A stretch of 64,000 nt of DNA. It comes from Isoetes taiwanensis (lineage: Eukaryota; Streptophyta; Lycopodiopsida; Isoetales; Isoetaceae). The notes under the pieces were generated by a model. That model was not told the origin of the DNA. It did no database searches and saw only the letters and a program-made list of their open reading frames with translations. A program made the position numbers and the translations under genes. The stretch spans positions 2,501 through 66,500 of the forward strand of contig JAJEKV010000275.1 of the NCBI GenBank assembly GCA_021234155.1. The letters are read 5' to 3'. Numbering within the stretch: the first letter of the stretch is position 1; each line of letters starts with the position of its first letter. This document shows, piece after piece, positions 22,765 through 35,176 of the stretch.

Positions 22765-23056
22765 TTTTCGGAGGGCTTATCTTATTTTTCTATTGATATC
22801 GGCGACCCCAATTTATAGTTGGCATCTTGATCACGCAAGATGCTGGGTGTGTCGCTATCATCGCTTTTGAGTCATGCGTGATTAAGGGCTTTTAATGTCC
22901 CACATTAGCAAAGTGGGTTCATATTACTAGCCCTTTTTCCTCAGGTAACCTCCCTGCCTAGTTATCATTTCCCCGATTGCATCCGCCGATCCGCTTTCAT
23001 CTCCCGCTCTTGCCATGAGGATGTGTGTTGGTTGTCCCCCACCTTATGCCTTTATG

Positions 23057-23271
23057 TGTGCTACTCCTTAACAAGAATTGTTGCTTTATCCAGCATTCCT
23101 TACATTTTGCAAATAGTCTCCATAGAAAATAATCATATATAGAATACAATACAATACAATATAATACAATACAATTAGTGTCCCTAGTGCCATGAGGCCA
23201 ACTGACCAAGTAGCATGGGCGAGCTATCCCGTGAGGGATGGTACTAGCGCATCATGATGGTTCATCGGGAC
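23057..23271. repeat. Dispersed repeat, copy 2, with internal (ATACA)n
   Basis: This is the direct-orientation partner of 22536-22764, about 520 bp downstream. The internal tract is made of ATACA/ATATA units (about 23141-23175) where the first copy has GAATA units, so the microsatellite has been converted or rebuilt while both flanks stayed similar. Confidence 0.7.
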
Positions 23272-23382
23272 ACTAGAGTCGCATTTAAAAGGTGCATTTG
23301 CACTATTTTCTTTAAAATTCATATAAAAATCAAAGGTTCAATAATCACTCAAACCCTTGTCACACATGAATATATGGCGGTG

Positions 23383-23475
23383 CTGAGGGAAGGAAGGAAG
23401 GAAGGTACTTTTATCGTCCACTTGAGACCAATCGTCTATGGGACCCACATAAAAGCGGAAAAAATACCTAAAAAT
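23383..23475 (-). mobile_element. LINE 3' end fragment with (CTTC)n tail
   Basis: On the minus strand this reads GTGGGTCCCATAG, then TTGGTCTCAAGTGGACGATA, then AAAGTACC and four to five TTCC units (23387-23405). The order and spacing match the LINE 3' end at 30103-30147 (GGGTCCCATAGGCC then TTGGTCTCCGTGGACGATAAA). It is a very short 5'-truncated copy. Confidence 0.6.
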
Positions 23476-24637
23476 CTATTGGTCCCCGTTCATGAGAGTT
23501 ACGCTTAGGTAAACCCAAGGGGGTCAAGCCTATTTTGCTTCATGGCTAGATAAAGAAAAATTGTCTCGACAAGAAGATTTTTATAAATTTTCCATTATAT
23601 TTATATTTTTCTTCACGAATTAGAGAGTAAGACACAAAAACTGCACCTTAATATGAGGTATAAGAAGGGAGATAGGGTCATTTGAACATGACAGGGTCAA
23701 AACTGTTGCTTGTCTTCCGTGAACCAATACTAGTTTCCAAAAAGCTGTTCCCAAATCAAATATCAATTTTGACCTAAAATTATGAATATAAGTAGTAGAC
23801 AACTTGCTTTATCTAAGAAAAATATCCATTAGCCTTGATGATGAAGTTTTACTTTTCTTTTATTTTTTCATTTATAAGTGACTGATACATGTCTTTATTA
23901 GTTTCAAACTTATGCCAGATGAAAAGCACAACAAAATTGCTTCTTTTAATTCTTTTTCGCACAATGGTACGATGTGAATTGAGTGTGGATAAATATACCC
24001 TTAATGACCATGGGGTCAAGACATAGGTGGGGACACTTTTGGTGTCCGCGACACTTAGTGCTTCTAGGGTGCTTGGTAGAAAGCCATTGAAATTTCGACC
24101 TGGCCAAGAACCGTGGGTTTGACAGTTCTTCATAGCGCCAGCGAAGGAGGGAAGTTTGGAATTGGCGCGCGCTGGCTAGTTCTCCGCTCTTTGGCCGGAT
24201 CTACCAATTTCAAGTAAAAAATTAAAGGTGGAAGAACAATTCTTGCTTTTGAAATTATCATTTGAATGGAATTAATCGATCTGCTTGTAGTATGTTGATT
24301 TAGAGGCATTGTTGATTGACATCCAAGCTAATTGTAATTCGAAACTTTGATGTAGACACTCTTGAGGTATACTTATCTCCAGTTCTTGTTCACGAAATAT
24401 CTTAGAACCTGTGAATCGATACGTAAAAGGGGACAGAATCTAAAAAACTGAGACAAAGCCGAGGATACAAGGACATTATGTTCTCAAGAACCAAAACAAC
24501 AAGGTTCTTCATGGTCAGAAGAGAGAGAGAAAATCCAAAACAAATTTTGTTTCTTATTTATGTCATTATTTTGTGCAAAAAAGATGGTTTATTTCTTACT
24601 TATTCCATTGTTCAGTGGAAAAACAGATGATTAGAAG

Positions 24638-27251
24638 ATGCCAAACAGAAAGCAAGAACGATTTTCCAGAGAAGATGCTACGGTGTCAAAAGTTAAGCAC
24701 AAGCATTTGGTGAAGGTAATAACACAACCTATTGAATAATACAATCACAGTAGTAGTCTCCTATACAATGTACATGCAAGGATTGAATTCATTAACAGGC
24801 ATATTTATAAGTTTTCTTAAGAAGATGAGCAGGAGATTTTTCAATAATGATATGATCATTGAATAGAAAATACAAATCCACAAAGCATGTTTGTTTCTTC
24901 TTATATAACCATGCATTTTAAGTTTTGGTTTGTCAGTTGACACGCTGGGTTTTATGGTACAGTTCACTGGTGCATGGGAAGAACCAATGGCCTTGATGAT
25001 AGAACGTTTAAGTGGCCAGTGGTTGTGCATTATCTTTTGTGCCAACAACTCCAACAGATGCATATTGCCTTGGCAGCCAGTCTTGCCCTTGACATTGCAC
25101 ATCTGATGGATTGCTTGCATGCAAATCCTATGCACATGGAATAACTCATCGCGCCTTGAAGCTGGGTAAGATCTTTCAACCAGGATAAAAAAAAGAATCT
25201 ATTTGGACATTTCACTGCTTGTGGTATTTTCATGGGGCCAAGCTATTTCTGGGTCAATTCTTTGCTCGTTGTTCAACCAATAATAGTTCTAACTAGAGTT
25301 TTGGTATTTTATGTTGTGTAGCCTGGTCTACGATGCTTATTTTCTTACCTAATTGTATGATACAGTGATTACAAGCAAACCAGAATACTTTGCGCAAAAG
25401 ATTTTGAACTAGATTTGGATTTGAAATGAAATGATTATCAATTTTGTAACGTACAGTTGTTCATCAGGTTCTATTTCATGAATGAAACCCTATGATGTAG
25501 CTTTAGTTTAAATGCAATGCGCTGATGTTCAAAGTTCCCTCTAGCATGTAAATTAAAATTGATGTTAGTTCTTTGTTAATGTGTTATGATTGTAAATTAT
25601 AGTGATAATTGCCAATGTTTGTTTGTCAGGATTTATTGCCAACTTATCTTGGTCGCTGGAGTAGAAGAGACCTGACAAGCTCTTCTCAGGTATTCTAAAA
25701 AGTGTTTGGAACGCTTTCCTTTTTGTCTCACTTCTTGCTTGCTCCTTCTTGGAGAGCCCTACAGATCTTTAGTACAGTAGATATTAGTAAGTCTGTGTAT
25801 GACTTACTTCCTTTGCTCAGTCCTGGTCTTTGATAGATGCTAAGAAATCCTTTACCCCCAAAACTTTTTGATGTTTCTGCTGTGGAAATATGTCTTATTA
25901 TCTAAAACAGCCTAAATTGCCCAATTCAAAAGTGGAGAAAAATTGTATAGTGATCCAAAGCATGTTTTTAGATCATGAGGTTTTTAGACCAGGGATCATG
26001 TTGTCCAGTTTAAATATATTTGGAGGTGTAGCTCAGTTGACTGTGTATGTGAGTGGATAGAGGTGGAGAGATGTAAAAAGTAAAGCAGTAAGTGATATTC
26101 ATGCAGGGTGGCATTAGTATCTAGTCATTCTTGAGAAGCAAAATTCCACCTGTATTTGTGTTACATGCATTGGCAACAAAAAAAACAAGGCAATTTCTTA
26201 TAGAATCGTACTTTTGAATTGTTGGATATGCTCGCTACTTTGTACTCTTAGAGAAGTTCAGCTTTTAGTAGCATCTCCTCTAATGGCGGTCATTCTCCTG
26301 TCAATTTCAATTAGCTTTTCCATTTTTGAGAACTCTTATTTGACATGGTTTGTAGCACGAGATGAATGTTTTGATTTTCACTAAAGAAGCTGAGACATTT
26401 GGTACAGATTTGCAAAAGGCTTTATATTTTTTCATGTGCAACAAGTGATTGGGTACTGAAAAATGTATTTTTAATCTTTAAAAAATGAATTTGTCTGTAG
26501 TTTTGCAGGATCTGGTTTTTATTTACACCCATTTTGGGAGCTGGCATCGTGCATAAAGTTGAGAATTGTAGGTGTAGCAGGTGATGCATCATTATGCTAA
26601 AACTTAAATTATGATTGTTCTTTAACTCGTGTAAATATGCATGAAAGTAGGAGTTCACTTGACTATGAGACTGAGCGAAAGCAATTAGCAAAGAACGTAT
26701 TGCTCCTGAATGCATCTATAGATACTTGGAATGAAGAATGGTTCTACTAATGTGCTATCCCAACATAAAGTTAGTACAAAAGGAGGGGATCATATCTGAA
26801 GTTGAATAGGATGAATTATAAATAACCTGCTTTGTGCATTCAAAGTTCTCAATCAGTGATTCAAACCTTGAAACGTTGAAATGGCAATTTGCCAATGAGA
26901 TCGAGAACCAAATGGATCAAGACTTTTCTTAATGTTTGAAAGACGGAATAATGGTAAGTTATGAGCTTTTCCTTGTATCAGATTTGGGAACTTTGCGCTT
27001 GTTCAGATTTGGGAACTTTTTTTCAGTGACAGGAAAACATCCTAATTCATTCTCTTCATTTGTTAGGCACTCAAGAGCTACACCCAAACTTAGAGTTTCT
27101 GGATCTCTACCGTCATTGGGAAGTCTTTCGTAAACCTCATTTCCTAAAGTCAAATAAGCAAATGCATTATGAAATAAGAGCAAAACAGTTAAAATCAGAG
27201 CAAAACAAAGTTGAACGCATACTTTTCACTTCTCCGATGTCCACTGAGTAG
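24638..27251 (+). CDS. Small unrecognised protein, five-exon model (about 167 residues)
   Basis: Five exons join with consistent phases: 24638-24715, 25630-25689, 26501-26580, 26857-26953 and 27067-27251. All introns are GT-AG, including a consensus donor ATG|GTAAGT at 26954. The ATG at 24638 has an in-frame stop two codons upstream. Exon 1 is very basic (MPNRKQERFSRED then VSKVKHKHLVK). Exon 2 reads DLLPTYLGRWSRRDLTSSSQ. Exon 3 ends VHKVENCRCS and exon 4 contains LKWQFANEIENQMDQDFS. Exon 5 starts TQELHPNLEFLDLYRHWEVF and ends SPMSTE-stop. Exon 4 needs one added base near 26929-26931 (TTTTCTTAATG). With it the exon ends in phase 1 and matches exon 5. I do not recognise the family. It is hydrophilic and probably nuclear or cytosolic. 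Exon 3 has a short hydrophobic patch. The model is my inference from splice signals. Confidence 0.4.
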
Positions 27252-27424
27252 TCACAGCTCAAAAAAAGATTGAGAAAGCTCGTCGAAATCATGGCGATTT
27301 TATGAATCACGCCGAATTACTTCATAAAATGATCTAGGGTCAAAGCATCTAGGGTCGCAGAGAGAGCAAGGCTAGCGCCAAAAAGAAGAAGGGCAATGGC
27401 GGGTGGCGATTAAAAACATTATTT

Positions 27425-27990
27425 AAAAAAAATGACATGAAGGGTGCTTAGAGGGTGCTTGCCTGGCGCAAAAGTATCCCCCAGCTACGTGCTTTGACCC
27501 CATGGTATACGAAAGGGTCAGAGAACAATGGAGATTAGAGCCTAGGAACGGACCATCAGATATCTGTTGAAAGATAACATGGGAGGACATACGGGGAAAC
27601 TTCAACAATTGCAATCCGAGAATCGACCAAATACATTGTTACAGGTAGTGGATGGTTCAGGGAAGTAGCAGTATGGACCAAAGAGATGGGGATGAATCTA
27701 AGCGATATACTAAATGAAGGGAAATGGAATGAAGACTGGGTTGACAGAGCGACAAGGACGTGGTTACAAAAGCACAGTGGCTCGAAAACACTTTGGTTGA
27801 GAGAAGTCTTCAATCCGGACCAACAGATAGGACAACAAATGTATAGGGACAGCCGATTAGGGAAGGCAAGGAGGGATACCCTAGCAAGATTCAGGATGGG
27901 GAGCCACGACCTAAGAATCGAGAAGGACAGATGGAGGAAAGTGGATAGGGAGAATCGAATCTGCAGAATTTATGACACAGGGGCCTAGTG
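27425..27990 (+). mobile_element. LINE polyprotein C-terminal fragment
   Basis: An open frame at 27686-27988 ends with ARFRMGSHDLRIEKDRW and then RENRICRIYDTGA. This is the R-F-R-x-G-S-H-x-L-x-x-E ... R-x-C-x-x-C pattern that opens the C-terminal zinc-knuckle region of many plant LINE polyproteins. The second Cys is replaced (CRIY) and the frame stops before the H/C half. The preceding sequence (WNEDWVDRATRTWLQKH) fits the region downstream of the reverse transcriptase. The fragment is directly downstream of the five-exon gene. Confidence 0.6.
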
Positions 27991-29880
27991 TGAGCCAAGT
28001 CCGAGCCACATTAGACCATTCAATATATTGCGCCTTTAAAAATCCTAGTAATGACTGTCGCTCTTAAGCTTCTCAAATTGTGATGATTATCAAATGACTA
28101 TCCCTCTTAAGCTTCTCAATTTGTGCTTCGTTGCCATGCTAATTGTCATGCTAGTAGAATGTGAATTAATCCATTGCATAGACTTTGCGATTTGCTTGCC
28201 CTAAGTTTGTGATTGCGATCTTACACACGAATTTCCATTTACATGTTTGATAGCTTCGTCGGGACAAACAATATTCTATTAGCAACTGCCAAATATCTTC
28301 TAGCTATGATACTTCCCTTTCAGTATTCTCAATTTTATTTTCTACTTATTATATAATGCTAACAATGTTCCATGTTACCACCACATGTTCACCAAGCCTC
28401 TATAAGCCCCTGATAGTCCTCTTAGCCCAACTGCATTCATCCCATAACTGCTTTCAGAAGTCATGACCCAATATGGTCACATCTTACAATATTATTTAAT
28501 AGAAGAGCACTTAGGTAAGGTTATAGCTAATTAATTTATTGGTGCATCTAATGTGAATGCTCGAAATCACGCGATTCCCGCTTAAAAATCCATAAGTTCT
28601 CATGATCGCAACCACTTGTAGTCCTTTTCAACTAATCTCTAGCCAGAGACTTATCTCCAAGCGTCAAAAGTACCCATTTTCTTGATTCATTAGTCCGTAA
28701 TTACACATTTTCTTGAATGACTCGATTAGACAAGCAATGCACGATCTTATGAGTTACTACATAGCTCTGCACACGTTCTAGCAAATCTAATCTGAGGACT
28801 AACCATATTTACCCATGACATTATTCTTAAGCCTTCTCATATATAGGCATTCCTTTTCATGTCTTTATCTAAATGACCCAATTGTTAGCAAGGACCAAAA
28901 ATCATGACAAAATGAACAAATGAACAAACATGAAACAGAAAACAACGACAAACCAAATCAGAGCTAAAATGCAACATCGATCTTCATCTTTTGAAACAAA
29001 TCTGCCCTGCACAAGCAATTTCGACCCATCTCTACTTGAATCCAAGCTTTTTCTCATGTAATCCAAACACTCTGAATGCTCCCGAATTTCCATAGGAGAA
29101 CCGACATGGTTCGTTGATTCCACTTTAGGGTTCCTTATTCATGCAAATCAATGCCCTTTTAGCCCCAAATCGGCTCCTTCTATAATCTAGACATGTGATC
29201 CACTGTTTTCCATGTTGCCAATCGACTCTTAATGGAGCAATCACTTAGGAAAATCTTGTCAGAGGCACCAAACAGGCTCAAACTGCTCAATTGGATCCTA
29301 TGCAATAAACATATCTAATTATGGCTGCAACATAAGAATCATGGCATGCAGCATAGAAATCAACAGAAAATCCCATCATACTAACAAGTTATAATCTCAA
29401 TCCGTTGCTAGTTTTTTAACTATGTATTGCTTACAAATCCAAGCTTTGTCATTTGCTCTTACAGAAAGGCAAGTACAATCTAATCATGGCAATCTATGCA
29501 CCTCAATTAGTACATCAAAGTGAGACCCCACCTAATAGATTCAAGTCTGCATGCACAAGGCACCCAAAAATTTAACCACTATAATAAACCACTGAAAAAC
29601 CCCCATAGATGTGGTTTCTTATGCTAAAAAAATTATTCTTAGTAAAAAACACATAACATAGTATTTTTATAACTCATACGAGGTTATTCATGTTAGTTTT
29701 TATGTTATAATAGTGTGGTTTATTAAAACCAATATTAGCTTATTACATGGTTTCTAGTATCAATGGTTGTCATTCCTGCTGGTTTTCTACTGTAGCATGA
29801 TTTATTAAATCGATAATGGCTTGTAACGTGGTTTTTGACATTGCTTTAAATATGGCAATGGTTGTTTGTGTTGGTTTTCA
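27991..29880. other. No recognisable gene
   Basis: AT-rich sequence without domain-bearing frames. The CTTAAGCTTCTCAA words at 28065-28115 form a small duplication. From about 29560 the sequence repeats ACCACTATAATAAACCACT and GGTTTATTAAA-like words, probably an old repeat into which the LINE tail at 29885 inserted. Confidence 0.45.
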
Positions 29881-29884
29881 TTGT

Positions 29885-30165
29885 AGGCTTGTTGGGATCG
29901 TACCTCTGGGAGGTAATGGATACGCGGACTCAGTTGTGCCCCCCTGTCCGACATTAACCTCAGCTGTACTTGTGATTATGTATATAACTGTGCAGTATGT
30001 CAGCATCCTTATTGCTACTAAGGTTTTTCCCCCGAAAACCCTTCGGGGCAGGGGTTTTTTAATCCTGGTAGTAATACGCCTGCTGCTTTCTCTTTGTACT
30101 TGGGTCCCATAGGCCAGTTGGTCTCCGTGGACGATAAAATCATATTCTATTCTATTCTATTCTAT
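29885..30165 (+). mobile_element. 5'-truncated LINE copy: 3' UTR with (ATTCT)n tail
   Basis: The segment contains AAGGTTTTTCCCCC and GGGGTTTTTTAATCCTGGTA, near matches to GGTTTTTCTCCC and GGGGTTTTTTCATCC in the 3' UTR of the LINE at 15.8-16.0 kb. GGGTCCCATAGGCC and TTGGTCTCCGTGGACGATAAA follow, then ATCATATTCT and about four ATTCT units (30149-30166). It inserted into an AT-rich repeat whose GTGGTTT/CATGGTTT words continue on both sides. Confidence 0.7.
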
Positions 30166-30169
30166 TGTC

Positions 30170-33100
30170 ACATGGTTTAGAGAAGTTGAAGTATTCTATA
30201 ATGTGGTTTTTTATACAAATTTAAACACCATAGTGTTTAATCATGCTAGTTCTCTAATATTAAAATGCATGTTTTATAATGTCGTGGTTTGTGGCATGGT
30301 TTTTAATTTCGAGTTTATTGTCATAGTAATTATTCATAGTTATCGCATAATAGGATGTGGATATTCATAGTGGTTACTCATAAGGCACCAAAAACACAAT
30401 TGTCATAATTAACCGCTATGAAAGCATTACAGATATGGTCTTTTGTATTTTCTATTTTTTGAAGGACATTATACTTTACTTAAATATCAAGCAAACTAGT
30501 ACATGTGAAAATACAAAGGTATTTTTTGTGCAATTTATTATCGTTTGGTCTTTTTTATTTGTTTTGCATCTTTAGCACATACTATAGTTATTTTCAGGAA
30601 CTATACGTGTTTTTGCATTCACACTTGTTACATTTTCTAGCAAAGGTTTATAATATGGTTTTCATTTTTTCAATACAATTTAATTAATTTCCCATGCTTA
30701 GATTTGTATTAAGAAGGAAAATGTCCTAATATAATGATATTTGAAAGATGAAATTTATTCTCGAGATGATTTTGTTTAATTTTTAATTGGATTGAAGATA
30801 GCTTCAACTACAGCTATCCTTGTGACGATGCCTCTTCCTTGCATAACCATGCATTTTCTCCCTTTTAAATGCCTTGGGCATTTGCATGTTATTTTGTAGC
30901 TCTGCATAGCCATGCCATGGATTGAAAAAGGGAAACAGACCCATGATGCAATATCTGGCAATTCACCATAGCATTGACTTTACTCCCGCATGCCATCAGA
31001 CTGGGAGAGGAATTTAGGGATTGATGGAAACTTCTAAATTCAGGCTGATGTCATCAAGTTGGCATAAGTTTTCAGTGCTCTTTTGTCTTTTCCTTTTGTA
31101 GTTGGTTTGTTCGAGAGTTAGCTTTGGCCAACACCTGACATCTTGAGGAGTAGGGTGCGACAAGCTGAGGCAGTGGAGCACGAAGCTTGCCGGAGTTGAG
31201 AATGGATGAGCTAGGCTTTTCAATTTAAATAAAGTCCTTGCGAACTGTTTTGGCAATCAAGCCTTTTGGCTTCTTTATGAAGTTTTCCGGATTTTAGCAA
31301 GGTTGTCGCAATTTCTTTTGTCTTTTGCGAAGCTTTTGGGCTTCTTTTTGAGAGGGGTGATTCCTATTTATTCATTCCAAGTTCAGTGGTAATAAACAGC
31401 TAGGAGATAGTTAGTTTGTTTTAGTAGCTCTGCTTTAACTACAGGACACGGAATGCCATTTTGAACTCCGTCGTTAAAACTAAAGACCATGTGTTTTATT
31501 TCTTCTACTAGATTAGATTGAAGAAGATTGTGAATGCCTGTCTTGGTCTTCGAGGTGCTTGTAGCTAGTACCATGAGTTATGAGAAGTTTGTTGAGTTTA
31601 TCAATTGAAGTATAGTGCTTTTCAAATGTGGTGCTGCCAATTTGGTAGGGGGTTCGAATCTTCGTGAAAAGAGTCCTTGAATTTTTGCAACATTTAAAAC
31701 TATGTTCTATTTGTGCTCTTAAGCAGGTCCGAAGTTGGTTGCCTGCAACAAGTTTCTTGCAGTGGGCTACAACTTATTATATCAGTTTTTCCCTTCAAGG
31801 AATTGTTGTAGAGAAGCTTGCAGGGAGCACATATGAACATGCTTCCTTGCTGCAATGTTTCTGTAACTGACATGTTTTTTGAATTTTATTTTCTGTTGTT
31901 TCTTTAACGAATTTGCATATGGGAAGTTGTCAATTGATATGAACTTGTGTTTGTAATGCATAAGTTCTGGTAGACTGTGTTGTATGTAGCAGAGGACTTG
32001 TTCACATGTGCAGGCGATCCCTTGCTTCATGATTGAATATATGGTTCATCTGCATCCTATAGTTTGTTAATCATAGGGTGTATGGAAATCTGAGTTTGAC
32101 CCCATCTTGGTTTTGGGGAGAGAGCCAGGGTTGAGCCATATAGAGTATTGGTTGGAATATTCCATGGTCCACATGAGACGAGTATCCTAGATGTGCATTT
32201 CCAAAATACAAAGGAACTAAGGCCTAAGTGTATCCTATATATTAAAATTTCCTATATATTAAAATTATACCTGTATGTCTGTCTTGAATGGCGCCACGTG
32301 ACATCATCTGCATCGTTTCCTATTTACCTTTCCTAGGTTTTTTTTTTTTTTTTTTCAGGAGCAGCTCTAGGTTAAGCTTGGCTATGGCGTAAGCTTGGCT
32401 ACGGCATAATGGATTGAAGCGGCGGGGCTGCAAGGCAGAGTCTTGATTAAAATTTGCTGAAAACTGAGACCTATAAAATGGATTAAGTCGGCTCCATCGA
32501 TGTCATAGTAGAGCGCATCGATTCTGCAGAGAGGTGAGTTTGATCCAAAAACGGCAAATATTTTCATTTTTTATGTTCCTTAAGGTCTTTGCATGCAGGC
32601 GACACTTAATGGCATAAACTGAAAGCATTATCCTGACGGATTTTTGCGCTGTGAGCATCCACTCATTTTGTAGATATTCAAGTGTGAAGGTGGAGTCTCT
32701 AGATTTAACCTTTTTCGATATCCCTGCAGGCAACAGAGGGAACTCTTCAAACTCCGATGGCATACCGAAATCTTTTGAAGATCAAGAGGAAAGAAAATGG
32801 TTGCTTGCAGAGGTAATCTTCGCTAGATTGGAGGATTAAAGACCACAGAGTTCTGTTGCCTCTGCTGTGGATTTTGGCTGCTAGCTTGTTGTAGTATTTC
32901 TTATATTTCTTTTTACCCTATTATCTTAGCTATGCTCTCCTCATTGCCATCTTGTTATAACAGCTAGCCAGATTTGTATATGATAAGTTGAACGCCAAAG
33001 TCTTAATTTTAGGCTCTACAAGAACATTATTGCTAAATTATGTTTGCTGCTTGTACATTATCTGTTGAATGCCTAAATAGGATTACTTTGATATTGAAGT

Positions 33101-33320
33101 CTTGATGCAGGATGGACATTTTGTCTAAATTTCTAGTAATATTATTACAGTGGAACAGTTTTTGGCAGTCTAATGTTGGCGTTTGCTGGCAGAATTGGTC
33201 ATTTGACGGAGCATTTATAATATTTGCAGAATCAGTCATGGAGTGTAATGCTGGAATCAAAGTGATGGATCTATTGGCCAACTTTTTCCTTCCAAGCAGC
33301 TATGATCGTTATTAATTCCA
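30170..33320. other. AT-rich stretch, two weak candidate exons
   Basis: No recognised gene. At 32651-32839 (plus) a 62-codon frame includes GNRGNSSNSDGIPKSFEDQE and RKWLLAEVIF. Its core is bounded by an acceptor-like CCCTGCAG|G (32730) and a donor-like GCAGAG|GTAATC (32814). At 33111-33315 (plus) an open frame follows acceptor GATGCAG|G and ends PSSYDRY-stop. They may be exons of one gene, but phases allow more than one joining and I do not recognise the peptides. A B-box-like GGTTCGAATCTTCG lies at 31651. Confidence 0.2.
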
Positions 33321-33953
33321 TTTATATCATATCATATCATAACATATATATGTTCTTATGTTTGTCGCGCTCAATCTGACCGTTGATCCGAGATCCTACG
33401 GCTCACGTGGCTTTGAAACGTATCCTATGGCCCAGATGGCTTGGGAGTTTGTTTGTAATATCATATCATAACATACATATGTTCTTATGTTTGTCCTCCT
33501 GAATCCGACCATTGATCCGAGATCCTACGGCTCACGTGGCTTTGTGACGTATCCTACGACCCAGATGGCTTGGGAGTTTGTGTCCGATTATATGTAAGCG
33601 ATCTTACGGTCTAGGTTGATCACGATCCACGATCGTTTGGGTCCGAGATCCTACATGGCTCACGTTGCTTTGGGACACATCTCGGTGTGCATATGGCTTT
33701 GGGAATTATATATAATCGATCCTACGGCCTAGGTTGATCCGATCCCGATCGTCGATCCGAGATCTTACTACCACGTGGGTTTGGCACATATCTTACGGTG
33801 CACATGACTTTGGGAATTATATGTAATAGATCCTATGGCTCATGTTGCTTTAATTATTGTCACGTGGTGAGATCTTGACTCTTTGATCGGGTCCAAGATC
33901 TTACGGCCCAAGTTGAATGCTCATTCCTTAGGAAAAGGCTTTTAAAATTTCTA

Positions 33954-34020
33954 TGTTGTGTGGGGGATTTGAACCCTGGCCATTGACCCCCCAACCCCCC
34001 ATTCTAACCACTAAACCAAG
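33954..34020 (-). mobile_element. tRNA-like SINE head in unit A
   Basis: On the minus strand TGGTTTAGTGGTTAGAATGG resembles the D-arm and polymerase III A box of Glu/Asp-type tRNAs, and GGGTTCAAATCCCCC is a B box and T-arm. The anticodon arm is replaced by a G-rich segment, so this is tRNA-derived but not a tRNA. Homologous blocks lie at 35655-35735 and 37740-37810. Confidence 0.55.
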
Positions 34021-34097
34021 CATTAATTCTAAGAACAGTTTATGTTTTAAATATACTTAAGGGTAATGTTACCATTAAGATAAAAGAGACTATAACA

Positions 34098-34170
34098 TTC
34101 TAGCTAGTTCAAGAAAGTTCTAGAATGTTCTGGAAGGCTCTAGAAAGTTCTAGAATCTTCTAGTTCTAGA
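34098..34170. promoter_or_regulatory. Heat-shock-element-like array, unit A
   Basis: From 34108 to 34160 the sequence is an unbroken alternation of TTC and GAA with exactly two bases between blocks: eleven five-base subunits in phase with one mismatch (CTC at 34138). A functional heat-shock element needs about three such subunits. Three matches of TTC at 34098-34100 and TTCTAGAA at 34164-34171 extend it. Heat-shock-factor binding is an inference. The array also reflects a 10-bp tandem unit TTCTAGAANN. Confidence 0.6.
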
Positions 34171-34851
34171 ACATAAGAGAATCTAGGGGGGGATCTAAGA
34201 AAATTCTTCCAGAAAGTTCCAAATTGTTCTAATAAGTTTTAGAATGTTCTAGAATGTAGGGGAATCTACGGGAATGTAAGGAAATCTAGGGAAATACTTC
34301 CAGAAAGTTCTAGAATATATTGAAAGTCTTAGAATGTTCCAGAAAGTCTTAGAATGTTCTAAAAAGTTCTAGAATGTAAAGGAATCCAAAAGAATCTAAT
34401 AGAATCTACGAAAATCCTAGGAAAATATTTACAAGCCTAATGGAATCTTTTAAAATCTGAGGGATTTAAGGGAATCTTCATAAAATCTAAGGGAATCTAA
34501 AAAAATGTTGATGAAATCTTAGAGTATCTAGGGGAATCTTTATAGAATCTCTTTGAATCTCATATAATGTAAGGGAACCTAGGGCAATCTCATAAAGTCT
34601 AAAGGGATCTAATAGAATCTAAGAGGATCTAAGGGGATCTCCATAGAATCTTGGAGAATCTACGGAAATCTAATGGAATCTAGAGGGAATGTTATAAAAT
34701 TTAGAGGAATCTTCGCGAAACCTCCAAGAGAACCTTGGTAGAATCTTAGAGAATCTATGAATTTAGAGTATTCTTAAGAGATTCTTTTAGAATGTAGGGC
34801 ACGACAAGAACTTGCAGCATAGGAACATGCTAAAACTCGGACATGCACCGT

Positions 34852-35176
<325 letters not shown>

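Larger units (their letters stand above)
33321..34851 (+). repeat. Composite repeat, unit A
   Basis: This is the first of three direct copies. Order: an AT-rich lead with TATGTTCTTATGTTTGTC, four to five subrepeats of about 90-120 bp (each GATCCGAGATCCTACGGCTC, CACGTGGCTTTGGGAC, TATCCTAYGGCCCAGATGG, CTTGGGAGTT), an antisense tRNA-like block (33954-34020), a TTC/GAA pentamer array, then about 600 bp of a degenerate 10-12 bp repeat (AGAATCTAAGG), ending in GGGCACGACAAGAACTTGCA and ACATGCTAAAACTCGGACAT. In this copy the header subrepeat is duplicated (33351-33440 and 33475-33570). No protein is encoded. Confidence 0.85.

Noticed and set aside
26019-26080. tRNA-like start GGAGGTGTAGCTCAGTTGACTG
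   Set aside because: The first 20 bases resemble a tRNA D-arm, but there is no matching T-arm, B box or acceptor pairing at the right distance, so no tRNA gene is called.
33954-34020. True tRNA gene on the minus strand
   Set aside because: The A and B boxes are present, but the anticodon arm is a G-rich non-pairing segment and the acceptor stem does not close. It is treated as a SINE head.
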